A stretch of 64,000 bases of DNA from Pratylenchus scribneri (Eukaryota; Nematoda; Chromadorea; Rhabditida; Pratylenchidae): assembly GCA_030063045.1 (NCBI GenBank), contig JAQSEB010000147.1, forward strand, positions 1 to 64,000. Direction: 5' to 3'. Each line of letters opens with the position of its first letter. Position 1 is the first letter of the stretch. This document shows positions 1 to 10,772 of the stretch, piece after piece. The position numbers and the translations under genes are program-made. A model generated the notes under the pieces. The model saw nothing but the letters and a program-made list of their open reading frames with translations. It was not told the DNA's origin and ran no database searches.

Positions 1-212
1 TGGAACGATCGCTAATTTTCAATTGGTGGGTTGAAGAATATAGAGAATTTTTTTACTAATTGAGCAGTAATAATAGTTTTGGGAATCGTAATTCCAAAAT
101 ATGTGGGCATTTTCAATGTCAATATTTTTAAATTTAAAATTACGCAAAAACTGCGTGCAATGTGCGATTTTATATTTTATTTTATTAATTTATAAAAATT
201 ATTTACAAAAAA

Positions 213-1140
213 TTATTTGGTATTTCCTATTAGCGGGGGGAGGGGGGGGAAGGTCATTAAGGGGGGGGGGGAAGGTCATTAAGGGGGGGGGGGGGAAGGT
301 CATTAAGGGGGGGGGGGGGGCGGCAGTAAACAATTTTTATTTATGCGTAAAAAAATGAATAAAAAAACATGTAAATAAATTTTTTTGTGGCTTAATCCCT
401 CTTAATCCCCTTTATCCGCCTTAATCACGCGCACTCCTGGGCCTTCGGTCCCTCTTAATCTCCCTTTATCCGGCTTAATCCCGCGCACTCCTGAGCCTTC
501 GGCCCACTTCCCCGACCTTTCATTGGCCATATGGGGCATTTCCAGTCTATCTCAGGGCTTAATTCGACTTAATCTCTCTTAATCCACCTTTATCCAACTT
601 AATCCCGCGCACTACATTTTAATGGGCAAACGAATTAATTTCTATTTTTTCGGCCCCACTTTATTGCGGTGGGGGACGTTTCATTGCCGCCGTTTCATTG
701 CCAGACACTTTTGACGAGCCATAACTCAGCAACGAAAAAACCATTTGGTGTAATCTTGGTATCATTGGATAGGGCTATTTATTCTCTATTAAATAGTATA
801 TAGCGCAATATGTGAAAAGTTGAACATCCTCTTAATTACAAGCTTCTAAATAGGGAAATGGCGACTTTTATTCAGTTTTTCGACTTTAAGTCATTTAAAT
901 TTTGATTATTCGAAAAAGCTTTATATAATTTTCAATAGAGCTTAAATAGCTCTATCCAATGATACCAAGATTTCATCAAATGGTTTTTTCGTTGCTGAGT
1001 TATGGCTCGTCAAAAGTGTCTGCCAATGAAACGGCGGCAATGAAACGTCCTCCTCCGACTTTATTGACCTGGCCCCCCTATATTGACTTGCCCCCCCCCC
1101 CCCCCCCCCCCCCCCCGCTAACAGGAAAGTACCAAATATT
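213..1140. mobile_element. Foldback / long-inverted-repeat element with poly-G/poly-C ends
   Basis: The outer inverted repeat is at 213-235 (ATTTGGTATTTCC, TTAGCGGG) and 1116-1140 (its reverse complement with a few changes). Just inside lie long homopolymer runs: G-runs at 234-320, broken into units by AAGGTCATTAA, and a C-run at about 1090-1116. A second inverted pair is at about 660-800 and 955-1062 (the GAGCCATAACTCAGCAACGAAA block), so the interior can fold back on itself. Positions 380-615 carry CTTAATCC/TTTATCC-type repeats of the same family as the large element at 45436-47013. I see no transposase, so it would be non-autonomous. Exact ends and a target duplication are not clear. It lies just upstream of the first visible Fic exon, probably in an intron. 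Confidence 0.7.
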
Positions 1141-1272
1141 TTTATAGAATTTTCTTTGGTCCACATATCGGCAAAGTCGAAAATGAAATTTTCTTATTTA
1201 ATTTTAATATTAAAAATGCGATATTTGACATTAAAATTAATTAATATTTAATTTACAAAAATATTTTTTTAG

Positions 1273-3155
1273 GGCAATTTGCTACCCTTTATCGACAGCA
1301 ACCACAGAACTGGCCGTATTTTAATGGATTATATCATAATGAAAAGGGGTTATCCCCCAGCTTCAATGTTTGCAATTGAAGCAGACAATTACAAGGAAAG
1401 AATCCAGATATTGAAACAATTTGTCGGCATTGATTTGCGCCCTTTCTTCAAATTCATTGAAGGCTGCATCTCAAACACATTTGATGTTGTAAGTTATTTT
1501 AAATATTAAATCGACAACAATTTTTGGATATCATTTATTTAGTATAAAGTATAAGTAAACATTTATTCGAGACTAATATTTTTGAAAAATTGAAATTTTT
1601 TTGGTCAAATTTATCAAATCATAATCTTAAATTTTTTTATTATGATTATCTTAAGTCTTTAATTAATCATAATTTCACAAAATTTCAAATTTCAATACCA
1701 TTGATAAATAAGGTTTTTTTGCATTATAAGAAATTTTTTTTCAAAATCGGGATCGCATCTATCACACTTACTTTATAACACAAAATATTCTACCGTAATT
1801 CTTAACGAATAATAAAATTTTTTACGTTCAGCTGCTCTCTGATGATTTGGAACCGATCAGCGAACAATCCGAGGGCAATGGCGATAATGGAGGGAAACCA
1901 GCAGGAGGCAATGGCGGATCAAAGGGCGATGAAAAAGCAGGAAATGGCGGATCAAAGGACAATGGGAAACAAGGAAATGGCGGATCAAAGGGTAATGGTA
2001 AACCAAAAGGAGATGGCGGAGGATCCGAGGGGAGCGGAATGGACACAACTGGTTCTTCAATGGCAATCGAAGTCGTTCGCGGAGTCAGCCCTCAGCGTTC
2101 AATGGTAAACTAATAATTTAAATTTTTTTTAAAAATTAAACAATTTTTCAGTTGTCCAGTCCAGCAGCGTCAAGCTTCCAGTCTATCGTATGCAATATTA
2201 TTTATTAATTAAATTATAGTGACCATGCGGATTTCCCATTAGGATCAGAAGAAATCATATAAAATAAAAAATTTATAATTTAAAAATTTTTGGTCCATAA
2301 TTTGGAATATAATGATCGATCAAAATAATGAATAATATCATTTTATAGAGCAAAAACCAATTAATAATAGCCATATTTATATACAATGATATAGAGACCG
2401 GCAAAATGCAATTAAATGTATTCCGTACTGTATTTTTTCCTTTCTAAAATTTGCTGTACGTATTCCGTACTGTATAATACAGCAAAATACAGATACAGCA
2501 AAATACCGCAAAATACAGCAATACAGCAAAAATACAGCGCTGTATACAGTACAGCGCCGGTCTCTACAATGATATAAAAAATTTGTTAAAAATTTCGCTT
2601 TATTTATTTTTTTGTTATTTTGATTGGCCTGTATATTCGAAAATTATGGTAGAAAAATAATGGAATTAAAAATTATAAATGGGTTCTTTATCTCCCCATA
2701 ATTTTATTGCATATTTTAAACATTTAATTTATCAAAATTCCAGAAAATAAAAAAATTTTAATATCAATTTATTCTTTTCATTTTCTGATCCCGTTTTATG
2801 TATTAATTAATTACGCTTTAGGGCAGATGGGGTATTATTAATCTTATTCATTTTTAACATCTAAAAGCATCCCGATTCTGCGTCTGACCAAGGTTCCGCT
2901 GAAAAAATGTCATCGGTATCAATGGCAACAGCAGCTGCTGAAGAATCTATGGAACAAGAAGAAGAAGAGGCCGCTGATCCGGTGAATCCAATTGGAGAAT
3001 TCTTTCGCCAAGCATTGTCCCCTCATTTGCTCGAATTTGATACAATTCCGATTGGACCAATGCCGCCACCTGCAGATGAAGAAGTGAAAAATGGCTGGGC
3101 CGAAATTTTTAAACACGTATTGGCCTTCAACCCAAATTTGCTGAAATATGAATGA
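1273..3155 (+). CDS. Fic-domain protein with degenerate active-site motif, 3' part of gene
   Basis: Four exons, all joined in phase 0: 1273-1488, 1832-2104, 2152-2187, 2868-3155 (stop TGA), giving 270 residues; upstream exons are not identified. Exon 1 (LLPFIDSNHRTGRILM, then KRGYPPA and DLRPFFKFI) aligns by eye with the C-terminal half of the FICD/FIC-1 Fic domain, which AMPylates proteins such as BiP in the ER. The Fic signature HxFx(D/E)GNGRxxR here reads L-P-F-I-D-S-N-H-R-T-G-R: the catalytic His is Leu and both motif Gly residues are changed, so AMP transfer is unlikely by the standard mechanism. Exon 2 encodes a hydrophilic repeat tract (NGGSKG/GNGKQGNGG type). The last exon is acidic (MEQEEEEAA) and ends NPNLLKYE. 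FICD normally ends soon after its Fic domain, so the Gly/Asn/Lys tail is unusual. Confidence 0.6.
2392..2566. mobile_element. hAT-like MITE (175 bp) with 8-bp target duplication
   Basis: The element begins TAGAGACCGGC and ends GCCGGTCTCTA, a perfect 11-bp terminal inverted repeat that fits the hAT end consensus (YARNG). It is flanked by the 8-bp direct repeat CAATGATA at 2384-2391 and 2567-2574, the target-site length of hAT elements. The interior has reiterated ATACAGCAAA motifs and no coding capacity. It lies in the last intron of the Fic-like gene. Confidence 0.85.
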
Positions 3156-4725
3156 TGAACTGAAGGGAATAAGAATTAAAATAATTAAAATCAAATTGAT
3201 AAATATGATGATATATTTTGGATTTTAAAAACTAAAATCTCAATGAGATTTCTCATGAATTTGCCATAAATATATTTTTCCAATTTGAAATCTGATAAAT
3301 AAAGAAAAATAAATATAAAATAAAAAAAATAATTGGAAAATGTTGATGAATATTTTTTAGGCCATATAAATTTATTCCTAGGAAACAAAGAACACCGAAG
3401 AATGTTGTTTTTTCCCATTTGGTGCCATTTCATCATTCCATTTTAAATTGTTGTCGATGGCACTCGGCAATTAGCACCCAAAGAAAGAACTGTAATAGGA
3501 ATTTACAAAAGGCCAAATAGAATCTGCTGATGTCGTAGTTTTTTCGCTTCATAATTTTTTTGATATTCAAATTTATGAAAACCATATAAAATATCATTTA
3601 TTTTAGTCCATTCAAATTTAGCAAATAATTTTCTTTGAATTACAATTGAAATATTGCAAGCAAATATTTGCTAAAATTATTTATTCAAATAGAATTTTTT
3701 ATAATTAAAAATAACACATTTTTGGAATACATTTTTGAACGATAATCAAGAAAAGCTGAAAGAATGCAAATGGGTGGATTCTAATTTCGAGTAGATATTG
3801 ATGAATTATCGAATCTACCAATTATGGTGAACTTAACATATGCTTTTGAGATATTTTTGTTGATTCTTACATTAAGATATAATTCAAATTATAAATAATC
3901 AATCTTTTTTTTATTAATGTTTCGCAATCTAATTTTAATCGGATGAAAAGGGAAATTTGTGAGAATTAATATAATTTTCTTATCAAATTCCTTATTATTC
4001 AACTATATTTTAAAAGATTGAATAAATAAACTCATATTTATTTTTATTTCTTTTATTTTATTCCATATAAAATTCTGTCCAATTTATCTTTTTTTTTTTG
4101 AATTGAAGTGTAAATAGAAAAATGAACGAATTCAAATTTGAATTCTGAAAGGGATTGGTTGATCGCCACACCCATTTTTTAAAACCATTTTGCATATGAT
4201 AAAATAAATAGAATGTTTTTGGACAAAAAGGAAGATAGATAAGAGAGGAATTTACGGTTTGACTCATCAAAAATTTTTTTTTATCAATTTATTGTTTTCG
4301 AAAATTATTTTTGGCCAAATTTTAATATAAAATTCCATTCTTTAGATTGAAATTCTTATTTCCCTGAAATTTAGGTGCAAAACGCTATCAAAATATTAAA
4401 TATAGTTAATAAAAATATATGACAAAAATTTTTCTTATATTATAACAAATCTACAATTCGAGTATAGACTATATAACATTGTTCAAAGATAATTGGATGA
4501 GATAAAATTGGCCAGTACTGAATTCAAAAATAAATTTAATCAATTTGTTGATTTATCCGCAAATTAGTTTAAGAAAAGTTTAATTGTCCAAGAAAAAAAT
4601 TATCGATAATCGTTTCAAAGCAAGTGTAAATACAGTAAAATGAGTATTTTTATTTTTAAAATTTTAAAATTTCGTAATTTTTCAGAAAATCCATTTAAAT
4701 TTAAATATTTTCATTCCAACCAAAA
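3156..4725. other. Intergenic region, no gene seen
   Basis: About 1.57 kb of AT-rich sequence between the Fic-like gene and the Rab-like gene, both on the plus strand. I see no conserved ORF, tandem repeat or inverted-repeat element. The 5' promoter of the Rab-like gene must lie in the right part, but no specific element can be named. Confidence 0.5.
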
Positions 4726-6564
4726 ATGCTCTCCCATCTACCATATCAAATGTTGAGTGCACAACAAGTGGAACATTCTCATCGATTTCAGCTGCCGAAT
4801 TCGTGCCCTATTCGGGAAATTAGACAAAATGATTTCAAAATAGTACTTTTGGGTGAATCTGGTGTTGGCAAATCGGCGTTGGCTCTTCGATTCGACAGAG
4901 ACCAATTCTCTGAGAATATAGAAGCCACAATTGCCGGTGCCTACTTTGAGCATACAATTTGGTTTGAAAACGCAAATGGACAATCAGCAAAAATCAAATT
5001 AGAATTATGGGACACAGCTGGTCAGGTATGCGAGGGTCGCGTAAATTTTACATTTGAAGCAAAATTATCGACTTATTATTTTAAAGTTTAGGCTGATAAT
5101 TGAGCAACCTCTTTTTATTGTAGTTAAAAGTTTTTAATTTTGTTAATTAAAAATATTAAATTTTGTTGATTTGAAAGAAAATTTTGTTAATAATTTTGCA
5201 AAAAAATTGTAAAAAGCTTGAAAAATGTAGCGTTTCCTAAAAATATTTAAAAATAGAAAAAAAATGAATTAAAATTTTTGAAAAAATTTTTCTTTAATTA
5301 AAAAATATTCATGAAAACATATTCTTTTATTAATTCTTCCGAAAAAATATAAACTTTTATTAAATTAAATTTTTCCGAAAAATACTTAAATTAAATCTTT
5401 TCAGGAACCTAAACTTTTATTTCCTGAAAATTTAGTCTTTTATAAAAATTCAATTGAATTTCTTAGGAAATGGGGCAGATTTAAATTTAGAAATGACTGA
5501 ATTTTTTACAAAGAAATTCAATTAAAAATTTTAAAAATTCGATAAAAATTTTAATTTTGATCAAATTTTGCAAGAAAAGATTTAAAATTGGTCAAATCCA
5601 ATTTGGATGGAAAGTTTAACGAATGTATAACAATTTTAATGGTTTTCAGGAACGTTATCGCTCCATTACCCCAATGTACATTCGAGAGGCAAAAGCAGCC
5701 ATAGTTGTCTATGATATTTCCGATCGAGTCTGTTTTTATTACAAAAATATACAAAAATATTCCTCTTTTTAAAGAATTCATTTGTGAAGGCAAAAGATTG
5801 GGTGAAGCGTTTGCAAAATGCGCAAGTGACAGGATTTGATAATGAAAATGTGCAAATCGCATTTGTTGGGAACAAATTGGACTTAAATGAACGAAGAGAA
5901 GTGGAATTGGAGGAGGCAAAGGTTGTTCATTTGATAAAAAAATGTTCAAAAAAAATTTACTTAGGAAAAAACAGAGAAAAATGAAACAAAAGGTACAAGA
6001 TTATTATTTTATTTTCTTGTAAAAAATGCAAAAAAAAAATAAAAAAAAAATAAATAGATTATTTTTTTTAGGTTTTAATGAATCAGAAAATTTAATTATT
6101 CTTACCATTATTTAGTATCAAAAAAGTTCATTTCCTTGAAAGATGAATAAATAAAAAAAACCATAAATATTTAAAGATTTTTAATTCTTTTAAAGCATAT
6201 TTCTTAATTGGAAATTGACTCTATAAAATGTATATTATTTAAAAGAAAAATTGCAATTCCTTAATAAAAAATATATTTTAAATTTTAAAATAAAATTAAA
6301 CATTTTTATTTGCAGAAATATGCAATTGAAAATCGCCTGATTTTCATCGAAACATCGGCCAAAACATCGATGAATGTTTGCAAATTTTTCAAAACATTGA
6401 GTGAAGTTTTGTTTCGAAAAGAGCAAGAAAGAGAGGACGGAGAGGAGGCTTCGATAAAAGCAAATATTGATGAAGGAAAACGTAGACGAATTATTGTGGA
6501 CAAGGCCGAAACTTTCCAAGGAGAAGCAAGACAAAAAGTGCAAAATTGTTGCAATGTAAATTGA
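4726..6564 (+). CDS. Rab5-like small GTPase (divergent)
   Basis: Four exons: 4726-5025, 5650-5727, 5775-5921, 6316-6564, all phase 0, 257 residues. All five G boxes are present: P-loop GESGVGKS (residues 43-50), switch-I Thr in EATIAGAYF, G3 WDTAGQERYRS spanning the first splice junction, G4 GNKLD and G5 ETSAK. The segments YDISDRNSFVKAKDWVKRLQ and ITPMYIREAKAAIVVYD resemble Rab5, which directs early-endosome fusion on the cytosolic membrane face. The C-terminus is NCCNVN, a CCxxx-type prenylation site (Rab5 usually ends CCSN). Oddities: about 35 extra N-terminal residues (an internal Met at residue 9 could be the start), Gly for the usual Rab5 P-loop Ala, and an extra residue in switch I. 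It could be a divergent paralog and not the housekeeping Rab5. Confidence 0.85.
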
Positions 6565-6705
6565 CCAAAAATGTGATTATCATATAAGTAATAATTAGAA
6601 AAAGTTTATGTACTATTTAATTTTTTTATGATAAATATTGAAAATGAATTTGGAAAATTAAAGCAATTTAAAATCAGTTTTGCTAATTATTTGAGAAGAA
6701 GGGTA

Positions 6706-6890
6706 TGAAACCGGGATTAGTCGAGAATGAAGGTTATAAAGCTGGAATAGTCGAGAATGAAAGATAAAAAGCGGGGAATGGTCGAGAATGAAAGGTAAAA
6801 AGCGGGGAATGGTCGAGAATGAAAGGTAAAAAGCGGGGAATGGTCGAGAATGAAAGGTAAAAAGCGGGGAATAGTCGAGAATGAAGAGAA
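6706..6890. repeat. 31-bp minisatellite, about six units
   Basis: The word GTCGAGAATGAA recurs at 6720, 6750, 6781, 6812, 6843 and 6874, a period of 30-31 bp. Units are AGCGGGGAATG-GTCGAGAATGAA-AGGTAAA, with the first two diverged. It lies downstream of the Rab-like gene and has no coding role. Confidence 0.85.
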
Positions 6891-7096
6891 AAAATAAATG
6901 GAAATATTGAGAATGTTGAGGAGGAATGAAGGTGAAGTAGAAGATTGAATGAAAAAAATTAAAATTGATGAATTAGAATTAGTTTTATATTAGAAATTAA
7001 AAGAGTTTGAGGATTTTGTACTTTCCGTTTTCCAAATAGGCAGAATCGAAACTGAGAGTTTTAAGCTTTCCATCTTTTTTATTTTAAAAGTTTTAG

Positions 7097-7135
7097 CGAG
7101 CGTTGGGATGCCGCGAAGCGGCATCCCAACGCTCG
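7097..7135. repeat. Perfect GC-rich hairpin, 18-bp arms, 3-nt loop
   Basis: The left arm 7097-7114 (CGAGCGTTGGGATGCCGC) is the exact reverse complement of 7118-7135, with loop GAA. In a region that is otherwise about three-quarters A+T this is very stable and conspicuous. No T-run follows, so it is not a simple terminator. It may be a miniature mobile palindrome. Confidence 0.9.
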
Positions 7136-7136
7136 T

Positions 7137-7255
7137 AAATCATAATTGTGGCTGAATGTGATGCACTTGCCCCAGGCAACACTTTTTTAAATCATTTGGA
7201 ATTTTTACAATTTATTTGGAAAAATCTCAATAAAAATGAGTCTTTCTTCTGGATA
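7137..7255. repeat. Dispersed ~120-bp repeat, copy 1
   Basis: It contains the block TGCCCCAGGCAACA, then TTTAAATCAT, then GGAAAAATCTCAATAAAAATG and AGTCTTTCTTCTGGAT. The same ordered blocks occur at about 13317-13455, 13553-13685 and 16917-17035. It is non-coding. Confidence 0.75.
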
Positions 7256-7831
7256 AAAAAGTCAAAAATAAAATAAAGTTTTTTGCTTGAGAACCTTTAC
7301 ATTTGTATAAAGATTATTCTATATTTGCTTTAATTTATTCATTAGAAAATTTCCGAAATAAAATTAAAAAATTTAAAATATAAAATATAAAGTATGAAAT
7401 ATCCCTAAAATAAATATTATTTTATAATTCAGAAGCACTTAAAAAAATCAATTTTCATTTTTTATTTAAATAAAATAAAGTTTTGTTTCAAAAGGCGTTT
7501 ATCCTTGAATAAAATAAATTCAGCCTATTCCCTTGAAAAAAAAGTGATTTTCCTTATTTTTTCTTTTTATCCTCCCATCAGCCCCGAAATCCCAAGTAAG
7601 ATTAAATGTAGAAGAAGTATAATAATTAAAAATAAATAAATTTAAAAATTATTTTAAAAACAAATGAATTTTTTATCGAAATCCGAAAAGAAAAATTGAT
7701 AGACAAAATATTATAATGTAACAATATTTAATAGAAAAAGCCCTCTCTCATCTAGCTTTAAAAAATGCCATTCACATTCACATCCATAGTACACATTCCA
7801 ACATTCATCTAATCTTTCTCACATTCAAATT
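7256..7831. other. AT-rich intergenic stretch
   Basis: No gene, tandem repeat or inverted repeat that I can support. It precedes the 3' end of the minus-strand secreted-protein gene. Confidence 0.4.
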
Positions 7832-8550
7832 TCAAATTAATTCCTGCATTGATTTCCCCAATTGCTGCTGCTCCCTAACTTTTTTAGTTTCTTGTCCCTC
7901 ATTGTTTTCCTCGAAATTGTGTCTATCTGCCATTTCTTCAGCACCAAATATAGGGTTTTCCGCGTTTTCAAGGTAAATCAATTTTATTTCATTCATTATT
8001 TCTAAATCCTTCGTTGTTATTATTTTCTTCATTTGTTTATCCTCAAATAATTGGACCGTTTTTTCTCGACATTGTTCACAATTGGTGATAGCTTCATCTG
8101 ATGATTTTGCAAAATGAAAATTTGCACACAATTTTAGGGCATCAAACACCAATTCCCGAATATTCTTCCAATGTTGTTTTAAATTCGCCTTCGATTTCAT
8201 ATAAGTTTTCTTAAAAATTTAATATAATTTATTTTGGGATTTTTTAAAATTTTTTTATAAAATCAAATAATTTTTTTTACCAATTTAATCAGCTTCTTCA
8301 TAAATTTAATATCCAATTCGCTTTTTAGTTTGTTCAAACTATTTAATTCTTCTACGGATTTTTTAACTTTTTCAATTTTTTCCGCATTTTTTTCTTTTAG
8401 TGCCAGTAATTTGTTCCAGGCATAACTCTCTGTCTCTCCGCCATTTTCGCCAGCAGTTTCAGTGAAAACGCCATCAATTTGTCCAATAAGATTTGTAATG
8501 ATTAAAGCGAAGAGGAGGATTATGGAAATGAGGGAATATTTTCCAATCAT
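7832..8550 (-). CDS. Small secreted protein, unknown family
   Basis: Two exons on the minus strand, 8550-8281 and 8209-7832, joined in phase 0 through a 71-bp intron, giving 215 residues. The N-terminus is a typical signal peptide: a short basic start (MIGKYS), a hydrophobic core (LISIILLFALIITNLIG) and probable cleavage after about residue 27. The mature part is rich in Lys and Glu and predicted helical (KNAEKIEKVKKSVEELN, FMKKLIKLVKK). It has only three cysteines, two in NCEQC, and a Gln/Lys-rich end (REQQQLGKSMQELI). There is no membrane segment beyond the signal. I do not recognise the family. A secreted effector or body-fluid protein is possible, but the sequence gives no function. Confidence 0.7.
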
Positions 8551-8599
8551 TTTTGATAAAATCTACTAAAAAACTTTTTGAAAATTTTACCCTATACAT

Positions 8600-8965
8600 T
8601 TGCAATTTTGGCTGTATGACAATTGCGGACGAAACGGTCTTGTGCCGATTGTGGTAAAACTGCCGAGTTGTTATTTAGACCATTTTATTGGGCATAAAAT
8701 GAACTACAAAATGACATCAAAAGCATTTGCCAATGTTGATTATTCAGAGAGTTATGGCCAAATAACAGCCAAAATAAATGTTAAAACAACAGTTTTTGAG
8801 CCATAACATTGTGAATATTCAAAATTTTCCAATGTTTTTTGATTAAATTTCTTTGGTAATTTTATGCCTATGCCAAAGCAGCTTTACCATCATCGGTAAT
8901 ATACTGTTTCGGGCGCAAGTGTCGGATCCGCAAATATTTGTACAGCCGAATTTTGGTTTAATGAC
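8600..8965. mobile_element. MITE-like inverted-repeat element, copy 1
   Basis: The left arm (about 8610-8780: GACAATTGCGGACGAAACGG, later GGGCATAAAATGAACTACA) and right arm (about 8820-8960: TTTTATGCC, then ACTGTTTCGGGCGCAAGT) are partly inverted. A related element is at 12850-13110. A 68-codon ORF over the left arm is an accident of the element. Confidence 0.6.
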
Positions 8966-9629
8966 AGATTATTAATTAAAGGATTTCAGGTTTTTATGGC
9001 TGAATTCAGCACAGAAGGAATAAAAATAAAAAAAAATTAGGAGTTAATGTAACGAATTGCGCTGCGGCATTCTCAAATTTTTATATTGGCCAATATCGCC
9101 CATGGCCCATCGCATTGCGCGTCTGAGGCCTATAGCCCCTTTTCTGTATATTCTCTGCAGCAATGCGCGCATTTTTTCTTCCCCTTTTCATGAATTTTTT
9201 AGAGTTTTCGGTTTTTTGTGGTAATATTTCTTAATTCTGCCTATAGACCCATTCTAATTTGCATCGTGCAATTTTTTGCAAATTGACTAAGGATTTTGAT
9301 TGGAGAGACTCCGGAGAAGCGCGCAATTTGGTCACGCAATTTATGGCCACTTACACTTACCTCAATTAATTTTATAGTCAATGGAATGGATGCAATGATG
9401 AGGGCTATTTGGCCTTCTCCTCTCACCGATTTTTGCAAGAAGTGGCCAATTTGGCCCAACTCCTCCCATCGATTTTATCGTTATGGAATAGAGGAAAGCG
9501 GGCGATTTGGTCACCAGATTTGTGGCCAGCCCATTAAATTGATTTTTTATAACCAATTGGGTGAAGTCAATCAATGTTACGGCAAATGGAGGAGTGAACT
9601 GCCTAAATTTGGCCAAAAATTCTAAATTA
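8966..9629. other. Degenerate duplicated intergenic sequence
   Basis: Two imperfect direct copies of a ~170-bp segment are visible at about 9296-9470 and 9478-9640. Each has GCGCAATTTGGTCAC or GGCGATTTGGTCACC, followed by TTGTGGCC/TTATGGCC and AATTGATTTT-like sequence. ORFs here are short and not convincing. I could not assign it to a gene or element. Confidence 0.35.
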
Positions 9630-10355
9630 AACACAATTTTTAAGGAAATCCTGGGAGGATCAATTTCTGGCACTGATGCGCCTGCTCATAATTATCTCCG
9701 CGTTCCACAAAAATTGTAAATTTGCCTATACATAATTTCAAAATTATATTTAATATTTTATTCTCCCGTTAAAAAATTATTAAATTCATTTCATACTTTG
9801 AATTTAAAAATTTCCTTATGACTGAATTAAATATAATTTTATCATTTATTTTTCAAATAACAATTTTTCCCATTTTATTTTTCTCGGATACGAACAAATT
9901 CTCTCAATTTCTCAACTTTTTTTAAACGCATTTTCAAATCTCGAACATTTCGTCTTTGTTGGTTCCAACATTTCCAGATGGAAAAATTCCTGGCAAATTG
10001 GCAATAAATCGCGATTTACCAGCAAAGGCAGATTCATGGAATTTCGCATTTTCAAATCTCGAAGATTTCGAATTTTATTTGTTTCAATAGTCCCAGAATG
10101 AAAATATTCCTGGCAAATTGGTAACAAATCGCGATTGACCAAGAAAAGATTGGCTGATTCATGGAATTTCACAAAAGACAAAAATTTCGAACCTAATTTC
10201 ATTCGGAAGAGACCTATAATTTAAAAACTTAATCTTTAAGTGATATTTATAAAATTACCAAATTCTTAAATAGCTATGAAAAGAAGCTTTGGATAAATTT
10301 ACACTTTTAGTCCGAAGGAATAAGCGAAAGAGATGATTGTGGCTGGAGTCGAATA
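9630..10355 (-). pseudogene. F-box family pseudogene (5' exons only)
   Basis: This is a diverged copy of the first three exons of the intact F-box gene at 14339-16716. The first-exon region (about 10355-10256) still reads GGTAATAAATATTCGACTCC, but the start ATG is AAG and stops interrupt it. The F-box exon (from about 10214) keeps SLPNEI-F-EI, then carries a one-base insertion relative to the intact gene. A second frame continues with VKFHESANLFLVNRDLLPIC, and the LLVNRDLLPICQEFFH block is then duplicated. Exon 3 homology (KFTIFVERG, then EIDPPRI in another frame) is at about 9720-9630. No matching 3' exons follow to the left. Confidence 0.7.
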
Positions 10356-10772
10356 TTTATTACCCTTTAATTCTTGAGATACTGATGAATAAGAATATGA
10401 GACCCCGCGGATATGTCGGATACGGATATGGAAAATTCGTTCCCGCCCTTAATTTATTCCATTATTCATATATTACATTTTACATATCCAGCTCTAGGTG
10501 AAGAGAATATTAAAATTAAAATAGCATTTAAAAAAATTAAAATTGTAGATCTTATGATTTTTTGATTTTAAAATTAGCAAGCAATTAAGGACATATTTTT
10601 TAGCTATACTTATCTTTTTTTTTTTATTTTCTATTTGAAAAAAAAATTTAATACATTTTTTATAAAATGTATCAAATTTAAGCAATTGCGATTATAAAAT
10701 ATCAATCAACTTTATCGTTTCAAATCACAAGATAATGAATTAGTCAAACTCCAGCTATAATCATATTCAATT

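Noticed and set aside
1..60. Possible preceding Fic exon (FNWWVEEYREF)
   Set aside because: The fragment is too short and a phase-0 donor could not be tied to FICD sequence.
4058..4270. 70-codon minus-strand ORF upstream of the Rab gene
   Set aside because: Composition matches AT-rich intergenic noise; no start context, splice sites or homology.
8600..8806. 68-codon ORF starting MQFWLYDN
   Set aside because: It lies wholly within an inverted-repeat element that recurs at 12850-13110 without the ORF.
9241..9673. Several ~100-codon ORFs on both strands
   Set aside because: They cover a degenerate direct duplication and decayed F-box exon 3; no splice-consistent model could be built.
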